From the NCBI GenBank assembly GCA_007134775.1, contig SLKC01000029.1, positions 1-41,705 of the forward strand: 41,705 nucleotides of DNA, in the 5' to 3' direction. Shown here one piece after another: positions 1-8,188 of the stretch. How positions within the stretch are numbered: the stretch's first letter is position 1; each line of letters begins with the position of its first letter. This stretch comes from Ectothiorhodospiraceae bacterium. GTDB lineage: Bacteria > Pseudomonadota > Gammaproteobacteria > XJ16 > Halofilaceae. The notes below the pieces were generated by a model. That model made no database searches. It worked only from the letters and a program-made list of their open reading frames with translations, and was not told where the DNA came from. A program made the position numbers and the translations under genes.

Positions 1-443
1 CCCTCGGCGCCGTCGAGGCGGCCGATCCGCGCTTCGCCGCGCCCATCGTGCGCCGCCACGCCTTGCAGTACGTTGCCGAGCGTGTGGCGCTGGTCGGCGA
101 TGCCGCGCATACCATCCATCCCCTCGCCGGCCAGGGTCTGAATCTGGGACTGCTCGACGCCGCGGCGCTGGCCGAGACGGTGGGCGCTACCGGTGATCCC
201 GGCGAGGCCGTCCGCCTGCGGCGCTTTGCCCGGTGGCGACGCGGTCACAACGTCGCCGTGATGTCGGCGATGGACGGCTTCCATCTCGGCTTCGCCTTCG
301 GTGGGGCCGTCCAGGCCGGGCTGCGCAGTCTCGGCATGCAGCTCGCCGCTCGCGCCGGCCCGGTGAAACAGGCCTTCATCCGCCGCGGCAGTGGCCTGGT
401 CGGCGACCTGCCGGCGATGGCGCGGCCGCTGCCCCGCCCGTGA
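1..443 (+). CDS. UbiH/UbiI/VisC-type FAD-dependent hydroxylase, C-terminal part
   Basis: This is the C-terminal part of a flavin monooxygenase of the UbiH/UbiF/UbiI/VisC family, which hydroxylates the ring of ubiquinone precursors at the inner membrane. The frame is open from base 3, so the gene begins before the window. The visible portion carries the family FAD-binding signature GDAAHTIHPLAGQGLNLGL (about bases 99-155), followed by a helical tail that ends at a TGA at 441-443. Family members run to about 400 residues, so roughly two thirds is missing. It lies 94 bp upstream of gcvT, and a ubiI-type gene just before gcvTHP is a common gammaproteobacterial arrangement. The fragment does not show which ring position is modified, so no symbol is given. 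Confidence 0.9.
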   Translation, partial: LGAVEAADPRFAAPIVRRHALQYVAERVALVGDAAHTIHPLAGQGLNLGLLDAAALAETVGATGDPGEAVRLRRFARWRRGHNVAVMSAMDGFHLGFAFGGAVQAGLRSLGMQLAARAGPVKQAFIRRGSGLVGDLPAMARPLPRP

Positions 444-537
444 TGCCGGGCCGCGGTGGCTGCGTGGACAGTGCGGGCGTGGCAATGCAGACTGGACGAC
501 GGCAAGCGGTGTCTGCGCAAACGAAAACGAGAGGGCG

Positions 538-1611
538 ATGACGAATCCGACTCCGCTGTATGAACACCACCGCGCCGCCGGGGCACGCCTGGTCGATTTC
601 GCGGGCTGGGACATGCCGCTGCACTACGGCTCGCAGCTCGAGGAGCATCACGCGGTGCGCCAGCGGGCCGGGATGTTCGATGTCTCGCACATGACCCAGC
701 TCGACATCGGTGGGGCCGAGGCGACGGCGTACCTGCGCCGGGTGTTCGCCAACGATGTCGGTCGGATGGACATCGGGAGCGCCCTCTACGGCTGTCTGCT
801 CAATGAGCAGGGCGGTGTCGTCGACGATGGTATCGCCTACCGCTTCGGTGAGGGCGCTTATCGGCTTGTGACCAATGCGGCCACGCGTAACCGTGTGCTT
901 GCCTGGCTCCACGATCATGCCCGCGCTTTTGCGGTCACCCTGCGCGAGCCCGATGAACCCGCGATGATCGCGGTCCAGGGACCGGAGGCGCGGGCGCACA
1001 CAGAGGCCGTACTGCCGGCGGGCCTGGGCGCAGCAGCGCGCGAACTCGGGCGCTTCCGCCATACGGAGCAGGGGCGGATGGTCGTCGCGCGGACCGGTTA
1101 CACCGGCGAGGATGGCTACGAGATCATGTTGTCCGGTAGCGAGGCCGGTACGCTGTGGGATGCGCTGCGTGCGCGTGGGGTCGCTCCCGCGGGCCTTGGC
1201 GCGCGCGATACGCTGCGCCTTGAAGCCGGTCTCGCGCTCTACGGACACGAAATGGATGAACAGACCACGCCGCTGGAGGCGGGGCTCGGCTGGACGATCG
1301 CTTGGCGACCGAGCGATCGGCGTTTCATCGGCCGTGAAGCGCTCCAGCGCCAGCGTGATGCGGGCCCGGCGCGCGATCTCGTGGGGGTCGGGCTGCAGGG
1401 GCGCGGGGTGGCGCGAGCCGGACAGGTCGTCTATACGTCGCTCGGCGAGGGCGTGCTGACCAGTGGCGGTTTTGCGCCGACGCTCGAGCGCTCGATCGGC
1501 TTGGCCCGTGTCCCGGCCGGACTCGAGCCGGGGACTGCGGTGGAGATCGACATCCGTGGGCGCCGGGTGCCGGGAGAGATCGAGCGCTATCCGTTCATCC
1601 GTCGCAGCTAG
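538..1611 (+). CDS. gcvT: Glycine cleavage system T protein (aminomethyltransferase)
   Basis: GcvT transfers the methylene group from aminomethyl-lipoyl GcvH to tetrahydrofolate, releasing ammonia and restoring dihydrolipoyl-GcvH. The 357-residue length is normal. Visible family motifs are LVDFAGWDMPLHYG near residue 17, MFDVSHM, and LLNEQGGVVDDG, whose Asp96/Asp97 correspond to the catalytic aspartate region. GYTGEDGYEI and the C-terminal barrel are also present. The frame is open upstream to 391, inside the preceding gene, but the ATG at 538 has a GAGAGG ribosome site about 4 nt upstream and gives the usual N-terminus. It is the first gene of the gcvT-H-PA-PB cluster. The 94-bp leader lacks the conserved core of a glycine riboswitch. 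Confidence 0.97.
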   Translation: MTNPTPLYEHHRAAGARLVDFAGWDMPLHYGSQLEEHHAVRQRAGMFDVSHMTQLDIGGAEATAYLRRVFANDVGRMDIGSALYGCLLNEQGGVVDDGIAYRFGEGAYRLVTNAATRNRVLAWLHDHARAFAVTLREPDEPAMIAVQGPEARAHTEAVLPAGLGAAARELGRFRHTEQGRMVVARTGYTGEDGYEIMLSGSEAGTLWDALRARGVAPAGLGARDTLRLEAGLALYGHEMDEQTTPLEAGLGWTIAWRPSDRRFIGREALQRQRDAGPARDLVGVGLQGRGVARAGQVVYTSLGEGVLTSGGFAPTLERSIGLARVPAGLEPGTAVEIDIRGRRVPGEIERYPFIRRS

Positions 1612-1686
1612 TCGGCACTGCTGTGCGTGCAATCCGCCTGCAGCGGCGTCTGCGGGTGAGGGCCGTGAAACAGGGGAGATCGCAGC

Positions 1687-2082
1687 ATGAGTGAGGTACC
1701 AAACGATCTGAAATACACCCGTGAACATGAATGGGTGCGTAGCGAGGACGATGGGACCTGCGTGATCGGAATCACCGACCACGCGCAGGCCGAGCTGGGC
1801 GATCTGGTCTTCGTCGAGCCGCCCGAGGTGGGCACCAGCTTCGGTGCCGGGGATGCCGTCGCAGTGGTCGAGTCGGTCAAGGCCGCTTCCGACATCTACG
1901 CCCCCGTTGCCGGCGAGATCGTTGAGGCGAATGACAGCCTTGCCGACAGCCCCGAACTGATCAACAGTGATCCCTATGGCGAGGGCTGGATCTACCGCCT
2001 GCGCCCGGAGAGCCCGGACGATCTGGCGGATCTGCTCGACGCCGACGCCTACCAGGAGTTCGTTGAGGCCGACAGCGACTGA
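1687..2082 (+). CDS. gcvH: Glycine cleavage system H protein (lipoyl carrier)
   Basis: GcvH is the small lipoylated shuttle that carries the aminomethyl intermediate from the P-protein to the T-protein. The 131-residue product has the usual length. The lipoylation site is Lys65 in [14 protein letters not shown], inside a biotinyl/lipoyl hybrid fold that begins YTREHEWV. The ATG at 1687 follows a GGGGAGA ribosome site. It lies 75 bp after gcvT and 15 bp before gcvPA. The protein is very rich in Asp and Glu, particularly in its last 30 residues, consistent with a halophilic host. Lys65 would be modified through the LipB/LipA pathway encoded at 34580-36210. Confidence 0.97.
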   Translation: MSEVPNDLKYTREHEWVRSEDDGTCVIGITDHAQAELGDLVFVEPPEVGTSFGAGDAVAVVESVKAASDIYAPVAGEIVEANDSLADSPELINSDPYGEGWIYRLRPESPDDLADLLDADAYQEFVEADSD

Positions 2083-2097
2083 CGCCGGGGAGGCACT

Positions 2098-3462
2098 GTG
2101 CCCTTCATTCCGCATACTGAGCCCGATGTCCGCGAGATGCTCGCGGCCATCGGCGTCGAGGCGATCGACGAACTCTTCGACGAGATCGCCCCCGAGCTGC
2201 GCACGGGCCAGCTCGATGCCATCCCGGAGGGTTTGCCGGAGATGGCGGTCACGCGGCTGATGCATGAGCGTGCCCGGGCAGAGGGCGACATGCTCTGCAT
2301 GACCGGCGCCGGTGCCTATCCGCACCACATCCCGCAGGCGATCTGGCAGCTCGTCGGCCGCGGCGAATACTATAGCGCGTATACCCCCTACCAGGCCGAG
2401 GCGAGTCAGGGCACCCTTCAGGTCACCTACGAGTTCCAGTCGATGATGGCGGCGCTGACCGCCACCGAGGTGGCCAACGCCTCGCTCTACGATGGTGCTT
2501 CGGCGCTCGGCGAGGCGACGCTGATGGCCGTGCGGGCGAATCGTAAGGCGAAGTCGAAGCGCATACTGCTCCCCCGCTCCGTGCATCCGCGCTACCGTGC
2601 CGTCGCGGGGACCGTGGTCGGCAACCAGGGCCTGGAGCTGGTCGAGCTGCCTCTGGATGTGGAGACCGGGCGAACGCCGCTTGAGTCCGTCGACTCGGCG
2701 GGTGCGGAGGGGGCCGCCGCCGTGGTCGTGCCGCAGCCCAATTTCCCGGGGTGCCTTGAGGACGTCGACGCCCTGGTCGATCGTGCCCATGCCGCTGGGG
2801 CGCTCGTGATCGCTGTGGTCAATCCGACCTCGCTGGCGTTGCTGCGTCCGCCCGGCGAATGGGGCGAACGCGGGGCCGATATCGTCGTCGGCGAGGGCCA
2901 GCCCCTCGGGATACCGCTCTCCGCGGGCGGGCCCTACTTCGGCTTTCTCTGCACGCGCAAGGCGATGGCGCGGCAGATGCCCGGGCGAGTGGTCGGCCGA
3001 ACGGTCGATACGCAGGGGCGTACTGGCTACGTCATGACGCTGCGCGCCCGCGAGCAGGACATCCGCCGCTCGAAGGCGACCTCGAACATCTGCACGAATC
3101 AGGGCCTGATGGTCACGGCGGCGACCCTGTATATGGCCCTGATGGGGGCCGAAGGGCTGGAGCGGGTCGCGCGCCACAGCCACGCTGGGGCGGTCGCTCT
3201 GCGCGCGGCGCTGGCTGAACTCGACGGTGTCGAACCGGTGTTCGACGGCCCACTGTTCCACGAGTTCGCGGTCCGTCTCGACGGGCCGCCCGTCGCCGAG
3301 GTGCTCGACGGCCTCGCCGCACGCGGCATCCTCGGCGGCTTCGCGCTCGAGCCCGACTACCCGGAACTCGGCAACAGTCTGCTGCTGTGTACGACGGAGC
3401 TGCACACCGAGGCGGACCGGGCCGCCTACGTCAAGGCGTTGCGAGAGCTCGTGGCGGGTTGA
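2098..3462 (+). CDS. gcvPA: Glycine dehydrogenase (decarboxylating) subunit 1
   Basis: This is the N-terminal half of glycine decarboxylase (P-protein), which decarboxylates glycine with pyridoxal phosphate and passes the aminomethyl group to lipoyl-GcvH. The 454-residue protein is the alpha subunit of the split form. It begins [17 protein letters not shown] and contains [14 protein letters not shown] and [12 protein letters not shown], typical of this subunit. It lacks the PLP-binding lysine, which sits in GcvPB. The start is a GTG at 2098 with GGGGAGG 6 nt upstream. Many gammaproteobacteria, including Escherichia coli, have a single fused GcvP, so the split form is a useful taxonomic hint. 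Confidence 0.96.
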   Translation: MPFIPHTEPDVREMLAAIGVEAIDELFDEIAPELRTGQLDAIPEGLPEMAVTRLMHERARAEGDMLCMTGAGAYPHHIPQAIWQLVGRGEYYSAYTPYQAEASQGTLQVTYEFQSMMAALTATEVANASLYDGASALGEATLMAVRANRKAKSKRILLPRSVHPRYRAVAGTVVGNQGLELVELPLDVETGRTPLESVDSAGAEGAAAVVVPQPNFPGCLEDVDALVDRAHAAGALVIAVVNPTSLALLRPPGEWGERGADIVVGEGQPLGIPLSAGGPYFGFLCTRKAMARQMPGRVVGRTVDTQGRTGYVMTLRAREQDIRRSKATSNICTNQGLMVTAATLYMALMGAEGLERVARHSHAGAVALRAALAELDGVEPVFDGPLFHEFAVRLDGPPVAEVLDGLAARGILGGFALEPDYPELGNSLLLCTTELHTEADRAAYVKALRELVAG

Positions 3463-3557
3463 GCGCTGTGCCGCAAGGGCGACGCGCCGTTGGCCTCGGC
3501 ATCGGTAGGTGAGACCAGGCGCAGTGATTCTGCGGGCAGGCATGGGGAGCTGAAACG

Positions 3558-5033
3558 ATGGGTTTGCACGAGACCGGCAAGGTGATCTTCGACTACGGCC
3601 GCGAGGGCCGTGCGGCAGGCGCCCAGTTGCCGCCGCCCGCTCCCGAGCCCTCCGATCTGCCCGACACGCTGCGCCGCCGCGGGCGCCCGGCGCTCCCCGA
3701 GGTCTCGGAGCTCCAGGCGGTGCGCCACTATACCCGGCTGTCGCAGAAGAACTTCTCGATCGACACCAACTTCTATCCGCTCGGGTCGTGCACGATGAAG
3801 CACAACCCGCGTGCCTGTAACGCGCTCGCGATGCTGCCACAGTTCTTGGGCCGCCACCCGCTGGCGCCGCCGGGTGCGGGCCAGGGTTTCCTCGCCTGCA
3901 TGCATGAACTCCAGGAAATTCTCGCCGAGGTCACCGGCATGCGCAGGGTGTCGCTCGCACCGGCGGCCGGGGCCCAGGGCGAGTTCGCTGGCGTGTCGAT
4001 GATCCGCGCCTACCACGATGCCCGCGGTGACCACGAGCGCACCGAGATCCTCGTGCCCGATGCCGCCCACGGCACCAATCCCGCCTCCGCGGTCATGTGC
4101 GGCTACCGTGTGCGCGAGCTGCCCACGGACCGCAACGGCGATGTCGACCTCGACGCCTTGCGCGCGGCGGTGGGGCCGCAGACGGCCGGCATCATGCTGA
4201 CGAACCCGTCGACGGTCGGCGTGTTCGAGCGCCATATCAGCGAGATCGCGACCATCGTGCACGATGCCGGTGGTCTGCTCTATTACGACGGCGCCAATCT
4301 GAACGCCATCCTGGGCAAGGTGCGGCCCGGCGACATGGGTTTCGATGTCATCCATCTCAACCTCCACAAGACGTTCTCGACGCCGCACGGCGGTGGCGGG
4401 CCCGGCGCCGGCCCCGTCGGCGTGCGCGAGACGCTGCTGCCCTATTTGCCGATCCCGATCGTCACCCATGAAGGCGGCCGTTACCGCTGGCTGGAGGAGG
4501 CCGACTGCCCCCACTCGATCGGGCGCATGACCGCCTTCGCGGGCAACGCGGGCGTGCTACTGCGCGCGTATGTCTACATCCGTATGCTCGGGCAAGAGGG
4601 GATGGTACGGGTCGGTGAGTACTCGACGCTGAACGCGAACTACCTGATGCACCGGCTGCAGGCGGAGGGGTTCGAGCTGGCCTTCCCCCGGCGCCGCGCG
4701 AGCCATGAGTTCATCGTCACGCTCAAGCGCGAGCACGACGCGTATGGGGGCACCGCGATGGACTTCGCCAAGCGCATGCTCGACTACGGAGTGCATGCGC
4801 CGACGATGTATTTCCCGCTGCTCGTGCCTGAGTGTCTACTGATCGAGCCGACTGAGACGGAAACGCGCGAGGAGATCGACGCCTTCGTCGATATCCTGGT
4901 CGCAATCCGCGAGGAGGCATCGCGGGATCCGGAGATCTTGCACGAGGCACCGCACACCTTGCCGGTACGCCGCCTCGACGAAGTACGGGCGGCCAAGGAG
5001 CTCCATCTGCGCTGGTCGCCCGAGACCGGCTGA
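3558..5033 (+). CDS. gcvPB: Glycine dehydrogenase (decarboxylating) subunit 2, PLP-binding
   Basis: This is the C-terminal half of glycine decarboxylase and carries the cofactor lysine. The 491-residue product has Lys271 in [16 protein letters not shown], the conserved Schiff-base lysine followed by the glycine-rich loop. Other family motifs are [17 protein letters not shown] near residue 58 and [11 protein letters not shown]. The ATG at 3558 is preceded by GGGGAG about 8 nt upstream. It follows gcvPA after a 95-bp gap and appears to be the last gene of the cluster. The next 153 bp to the convergent tetR-type gene hold GC-rich inverted sequence around 5095-5125 but no clear T-tract terminator. 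Confidence 0.97.
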   Translation: MGLHETGKVIFDYGREGRAAGAQLPPPAPEPSDLPDTLRRRGRPALPEVSELQAVRHYTRLSQKNFSIDTNFYPLGSCTMKHNPRACNALAMLPQFLGRHPLAPPGAGQGFLACMHELQEILAEVTGMRRVSLAPAAGAQGEFAGVSMIRAYHDARGDHERTEILVPDAAHGTNPASAVMCGYRVRELPTDRNGDVDLDALRAAVGPQTAGIMLTNPSTVGVFERHISEIATIVHDAGGLLYYDGANLNAILGKVRPGDMGFDVIHLNLHKTFSTPHGGGGPGAGPVGVRETLLPYLPIPIVTHEGGRYRWLEEADCPHSIGRMTAFAGNAGVLLRAYVYIRMLGQEGMVRVGEYSTLNANYLMHRLQAEGFELAFPRRRASHEFIVTLKREHDAYGGTAMDFAKRMLDYGVHAPTMYFPLLVPECLLIEPTETETREEIDAFVDILVAIREEASRDPEILHEAPHTLPVRRLDEVRAAKELHLRWSPETG

Positions 5034-5186
5034 AGCTGCGCTTGGGACCGCGACAGGCGCGAATGAACGATTGCGCGTGTCGCGCTGCAGCGCAGCCGCG
5101 GGCCCTTCTCCGGGGGCCGCTCGAGCGCTCCCTGGGCGCTTGGCGTGCTTGGCGCCTCGGCGAGAGTTACCCCTCCCCGCTCAAGT

Positions 5187-5807
5187 TCAGGAATGCGACT
5201 CGGTAGTGGTATCGCCACTGAAGCGCCCGCCGGGGATGAAGCGGGCGGTGGCTTCGAGCACGGCGAGCCCGCGGTCGAGGCGGCGGCGGGTGCGCTCCTG
5301 ATCGGGGGAGTCGTCGTCGAGCCAGTGCAGGAAGGTCTTGACGAAGAGGGCCGTCAGCGCGGTCTCTTCGAGGGCGCGGCGCGGCAGCGGCGCGTCGAGG
5401 CGGGCGGCCTCGCGCAGCCACTGGACGGTGCGCGAGATCCGCAGCAGGGCGGGGAACTGGACATGCAGATGGCCAGGCTCGAGCTTGTGCCCGATCATCT
5501 CGCGCGTAACCCGCTGGTGCGGTGCCAATGTGTCGAGCCAGGTGGTGATCAGCCGATAGAGGCGCTGGCGGGCATTGTGGCCGGTGAGCCGGTCGCGATC
5601 GTGCAGAGCCAGCATCGCGGCGTCGGCGCGGTCAAGCCAGGCATCGATGATCTCGTCTTTCTCGGAGAAGTGGCGGTGCACGTCGTCGAGCCCGCCCCCG
5701 CATTCCGCGGCGATCTGGTGGAGGCGCACGGCCTCCCACCCCTCGCGTTCGGCCACAGTGAGGGCGGCGTTGACCATGGCGTCACGGGTCGGGCGCTTGC
5801 GTGCCAT
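5187..5807 (-). CDS. TetR/AcrR-type transcriptional regulator
   Basis: This 206-residue protein has a TetR-like N-terminal helix-turn-helix. RDAMVNAALTVAEREGWE forms the first helix, and IAAECGGGLDDVHRHF followed by SEKDEII is the recognition region. The C-terminal part, about residues 60-200, is helical and would bind a ligand or dimerise; its effector is unknown. An in-frame GTG at 5831 could extend the protein by 8 residues, but the ATG at 5807 has a GGAG about 9 nt upstream and gives the normal TetR start. It is divergently transcribed from the secreted chalcone-isomerase-like gene across 82 bp, so that gene and itself are the likeliest targets. COQ9-like proteins share some of this fold, so a non-regulatory role is not excluded. 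Confidence 0.8.
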   Translation of the reverse strand: MARKRPTRDAMVNAALTVAEREGWEAVRLHQIAAECGGGLDDVHRHFSEKDEIIDAWLDRADAAMLALHDRDRLTGHNARQRLYRLITTWLDTLAPHQRVTREMIGHKLEPGHLHVQFPALLRISRTVQWLREAARLDAPLPRRALEETALTALFVKTFLHWLDDDSPDQERTRRRLDRGLAVLEATARFIPGGRFSGDTTTESHS

Positions 5808-5853
5808 GACGATGCTCCGGTCCCCCGGCACGGGGTCGCGTAACCACTGGAGC

Positions 5854-5862
5854 TGTTATGCT
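5854..5862 (+). promoter_or_regulatory. Possible extended -10 promoter element
   Basis: TGTTATGCT lies 27 nt before the ATG at 5890 in the 82-bp divergent gap. It matches the TGN-TATNNT extended -10 pattern. No convincing -35 hexamer is seen about 17 bp upstream, which extended -10 promoters tolerate. Confidence 0.35.
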
Positions 5863-5889
5863 GAACCGGGCACGAGCGTGGGTGCAAGC

Positions 5890-6456
5890 ATGAGAGCGGT
5901 ACTGTTGATATTGCTGGCATTGTTGTGGGCGCCGCTCGCGGTGGCCGAGCGTGAGGTCGGCGGCGTCGAATGGCCCCAGCACGTCGAGGCGCAGGACGGG
6001 AGCGAGCTGACCTTCAACGGCGCTGCGCTGCGCACGCGCTTTCTGGTGCGTGTCTATTCGGGTGCGCTCTACGTCGCCGCGACGAGCGCTGATCCGGCGG
6101 TGCTGCGGGATCCGCAGCGGCCGGCCCGCATGGTGATCCACTTCCTCCGCGACGGCATCCGCGCCGATCAGGTTAATGACGCCTGGCGCGACGGCATCAC
6201 CGCCAACCACGACGAGGCGACGGTCGAGGCGCTCGCAGGGGCGCTGGACGAACTGCTCGCGCTCACGCCCGAGGAAGTGGACGACGGCGATGTCCTGGCC
6301 TACGAGCACGTCCCCGGCGAGGGCACGACGGTCTCGCTCAATGGCGAGCCACGGGGGCGCGTCGACCGTGACGAGCTGTTCGCCGCGCTGCTGGCGACGT
6401 GGATCGGCGACGATCCGCCCAGCGGCGGCTTCCGTGACGCCATCCTCGGCCGCTGA
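5890..6456 (+). CDS. Secreted chalcone-isomerase-fold protein
   Basis: The 188-residue product starts with a clear signal peptide, MRAVLLILLALLWAPLAVA, so it should be periplasmic. The mature part has the bacterial chalcone-isomerase-like pattern. VEWPQHVEAQDGSELTFNG, FLVRVYSGALYVA and a long helical segment with INDAW-like and EGTTVSLNG motifs are seen in this family. Bacterial members usually lack flavonoid cyclisation and may bind fatty acids, but no activity can be assigned from sequence. The ATG at 5890 is chosen because it directly precedes the signal peptide; the longer open frame overlaps the tetR-type gene. It is divergent from that regulator, and dgkA follows 5 bp downstream, suggesting a two-gene lipid-related unit. 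Confidence 0.82.
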   Translation: MRAVLLILLALLWAPLAVAEREVGGVEWPQHVEAQDGSELTFNGAALRTRFLVRVYSGALYVAATSADPAVLRDPQRPARMVIHFLRDGIRADQVNDAWRDGITANHDEATVEALAGALDELLALTPEEVDDGDVLAYEHVPGEGTTVSLNGEPRGRVDRDELFAALLATWIGDDPPSGGFRDAILGR

Positions 6457-6461
6457 TCGCC

Positions 6462-6854
6462 GTGCCGGCTCGCGAATCACGAGAGACTTCGGCAGCCAAG
6501 CGTCGCGGCGGATGGCAGCGCCTCGCGGTGGCGGTGCGCTCGTCGGGCCGTGGCTTGGCAGCGGCCTGGCGCCACGAGCTGGCATTCCGCATCGAGTGCA
6601 TCGTACTGATATTCGCGCTGCCGCTCGCGCTCTGGCTCGGGAAGATGCCACTGGAACAGGCTGCACTGATCGCCGTCGTGGCTGCCATCGTCGTGGTCGA
6701 GCTGATCAACTCCGCGGTGGAGGCCGCGATCGACCGCATCGGGCTCGAGCCCCATCCGATGTCCGCACGGGCGAAGGAGCTGGCCTCGGCGGCTGTGCTC
6801 GTCACCATCGGCGTTGCCCTGCTGACCTGGGCGCTGATCCTCTGGCCGCGGTGA
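6462..6854 (+). CDS. dgkA: Diacylglycerol kinase (prokaryotic, integral membrane)
   Basis: DgkA phosphorylates diacylglycerol in the inner membrane, recycling the by-product of membrane-derived oligosaccharide synthesis and other envelope reactions. The 130-residue length is typical. The catalytic signature VVELINSAVEAAIDR and the later AKELASAAV are present, with three hydrophobic segments at about residues 45-60, 65-85 and 105-127. The start is a GTG at 6462. The first 25 residues are basic and longer than usual, and an internal start is possible. It lies 5 bp after the secreted chalcone-isomerase-like gene and converges on the RDD gene with a 7-bp gap. Confidence 0.93.
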   Translation: MPARESRETSAAKRRGGWQRLAVAVRSSGRGLAAAWRHELAFRIECIVLIFALPLALWLGKMPLEQAALIAVVAAIVVVELINSAVEAAIDRIGLEPHPMSARAKELASAAVLVTIGVALLTWALILWPR

Positions 6855-6861
6855 AGCCGTT

Positions 6862-7356
6862 TCAGACCTGCAGCCGCGAGAGTTCGTCACTCAGATCGGC
6901 CTCACGGACGACGACGCTCCCGGCGAGCTTGTCGTGTAAGCCCTGCTTGCGGCGGTCGACTGCCACCCAGAAATAGCCCAGCAGCAGCGGCAGGGCGGAG
7001 ACGATGTAGGCGAAGTAGCGCCCGATGCACTGCCCGGTCGACAGCGGCTGCAGCGATTCCGCGTCGACGATACGGATGCCGCAGAGCATCTTGCCCGGTG
7101 TCGCACCCCGGAGCCGCCAGAAGAGGATCACGATGACCGCAATGGCGGCGGCCATGACAAGGTCCGCCATCATGGTCTCGGGGGTGGGCTCCGCGGGCGG
7201 CTGGGCGCTGCCGAACAGCAGGTACGCGACCGGCAGCGAGATGGCGAGGATCAGGAGCCCGTCAATGATGTGCGCCACGACCCGGATCCAGAAACCCGCG
7301 TAGCGCGGCTCGGGGCGGGCCTCATCGGTCGTAGGTGCGAGTGGGTCGGACGGCAT
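6862..7356 (-). CDS. RDD family membrane protein
   Basis: This 164-residue integral membrane protein is of the RDD type, named after conserved Arg-Asp-Asp residues. GFWIRVVAHIIDGLLIL forms the first membrane helix with the R and D positions. GATPGKMLCGIRIVDA and AVDRRKQGLHDKLAGSVVV are the typical loop and C-terminal motifs. Three to four membrane segments are visible. RDD proteins are of unsettled function; a few are implicated in ion exchange or transport. The longer frame to 7551 overlaps the upstream permease gene, and ATG 7356 gives the normal start. It follows the TauE/SafE-type permease after 40 bp on the same strand. Confidence 0.88.
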   Translation of the reverse strand: MPSDPLAPTTDEARPEPRYAGFWIRVVAHIIDGLLILAISLPVAYLLFGSAQPPAEPTPETMMADLVMAAAIAVIVILFWRLRGATPGKMLCGIRIVDAESLQPLSTGQCIGRYFAYIVSALPLLLGYFWVAVDRRKQGLHDKLAGSVVVREADLSDELSRLQV

Positions 7357-7396
7357 CGGTCGCTCCCGGTTCAACACGGCGGACGAGCGCCGATTC

Positions 7397-8188
7397 TCAG
7401 CCGAGCAGCATGCGCAAGGCAACCGCTGCGAGGAACGCCGCAAAGATCCAGCGCAGCCGGTCGACGGGCAGGGCATGGGCCAGGCGCACACCGAGCGGGG
7501 CCGTGGCCACGGCGAGTGGCGCGATCGCCAGGAAGGCCGGCCAGTAGACATGCCCGCTGGTGCCGGGTGGCAGTCCTGCCAGCCCCCAGCCGGTGTAGAT
7601 GTAGGCGGCGGTGCCCGCGATGGCGATCGGCAGGCCGCACGCGGCCGAGGTGCCGACCGCGCGGTGTAGCGTGACGTTCGACCAGGCCAGCAGGGGCACG
7701 GTCAGCGTGCCGCCGCCGATGCCGAGCAGGGCGGAGGCTGTGCCGATGCCGGTGGCCCAGGCCGACAGCGCCGGGTTGCGCGGCAGGGTACGCCCGGGGC
7801 GCGGCTGGCCGCCGAACACCAGGCGCAGCGCCACCAGCAGCAGGAAGATACCGAAGATCGTGGCCAGGGTCGCACTGTGCAGATCGGCAGCGATGACGGC
7901 GCCGACGACCGCGCCGAAGGCGATCCCCGGCGCCAGGCGTTTGAAGATTGACCAATCGACGGCACCACGGCGGTGGTGTGCGTAGAGCGACGAGATCGAG
8001 GTGACGACGATACAGGCCAGCGAAGTGCCGACCGCGACATGCATGACCCGGTCCGGCGCGATGTCGCCACCGGCGAGGAGCAGGGCCAGACCGGGGACGA
8101 TGATGATGCCGCCGCCGACGCCCAGCAGTCCGGCGAGCACGCCGCTGGCGATGCCGACGCCGAGGAAGGGGAGTAGCTCGACGATCAT
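7397..8188 (-). CDS. TauE/SafE (TSUP) family sulfite/anion permease
   Basis: This 263-residue, eight-helix membrane protein belongs to the TSUP family, whose characterised members export sulfite, sulfoacetate or other organic anions. The two family half-repeats are visible as GIASGVLAGLLGVGGGIIIV near residue 13 and GIGTASALLGIGGGTLTVP near residue 150, each with the GxGGG loop. Its ATG overlaps the stop of the upstream phosphatase gene in an ATGA (8185-8188), implying translational coupling. A sulfur-related substrate is plausible in a sulfur-oxidising phototroph but is not shown by the sequence. Confidence 0.9.
   Translation of the reverse strand: MIVELLPFLGVGIASGVLAGLLGVGGGIIIVPGLALLLAGGDIAPDRVMHVAVGTSLACIVVTSISSLYAHHRRGAVDWSIFKRLAPGIAFGAVVGAVIAADLHSATLATIFGIFLLLVALRLVFGGQPRPGRTLPRNPALSAWATGIGTASALLGIGGGTLTVPLLAWSNVTLHRAVGTSAACGLPIAIAGTAAYIYTGWGLAGLPPGTSGHVYWPAFLAIAPLAVATAPLGVRLAHALPVDRLRWIFAAFLAAVALRMLLG

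Noticed and set aside
444-537. Possible glycine riboswitch before gcvT
   Set aside because: The 94-bp leader is too short for a tandem aptamer and lacks the conserved core motifs of the class.
376-3840. A 1154-codon open frame on the minus strand across gcvT, gcvH and gcvPA
   Set aside because: It lies exactly opposite well-recognised genes in GC-rich DNA, where antisense frames lose stop codons. The translation is Arg/Gly-rich, repetitive and without domains.
5095-5125. GC-rich inverted sequence after gcvPB as a terminator
   Set aside because: The arms are imperfect and no T-tract follows on either strand, so an intrinsic terminator is not supported.
5145-5843. Plus-strand open frame opposite the tetR-type gene
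   Set aside because: The opposite strand encodes a clear helix-turn-helix protein; this frame has no recognisable feature.
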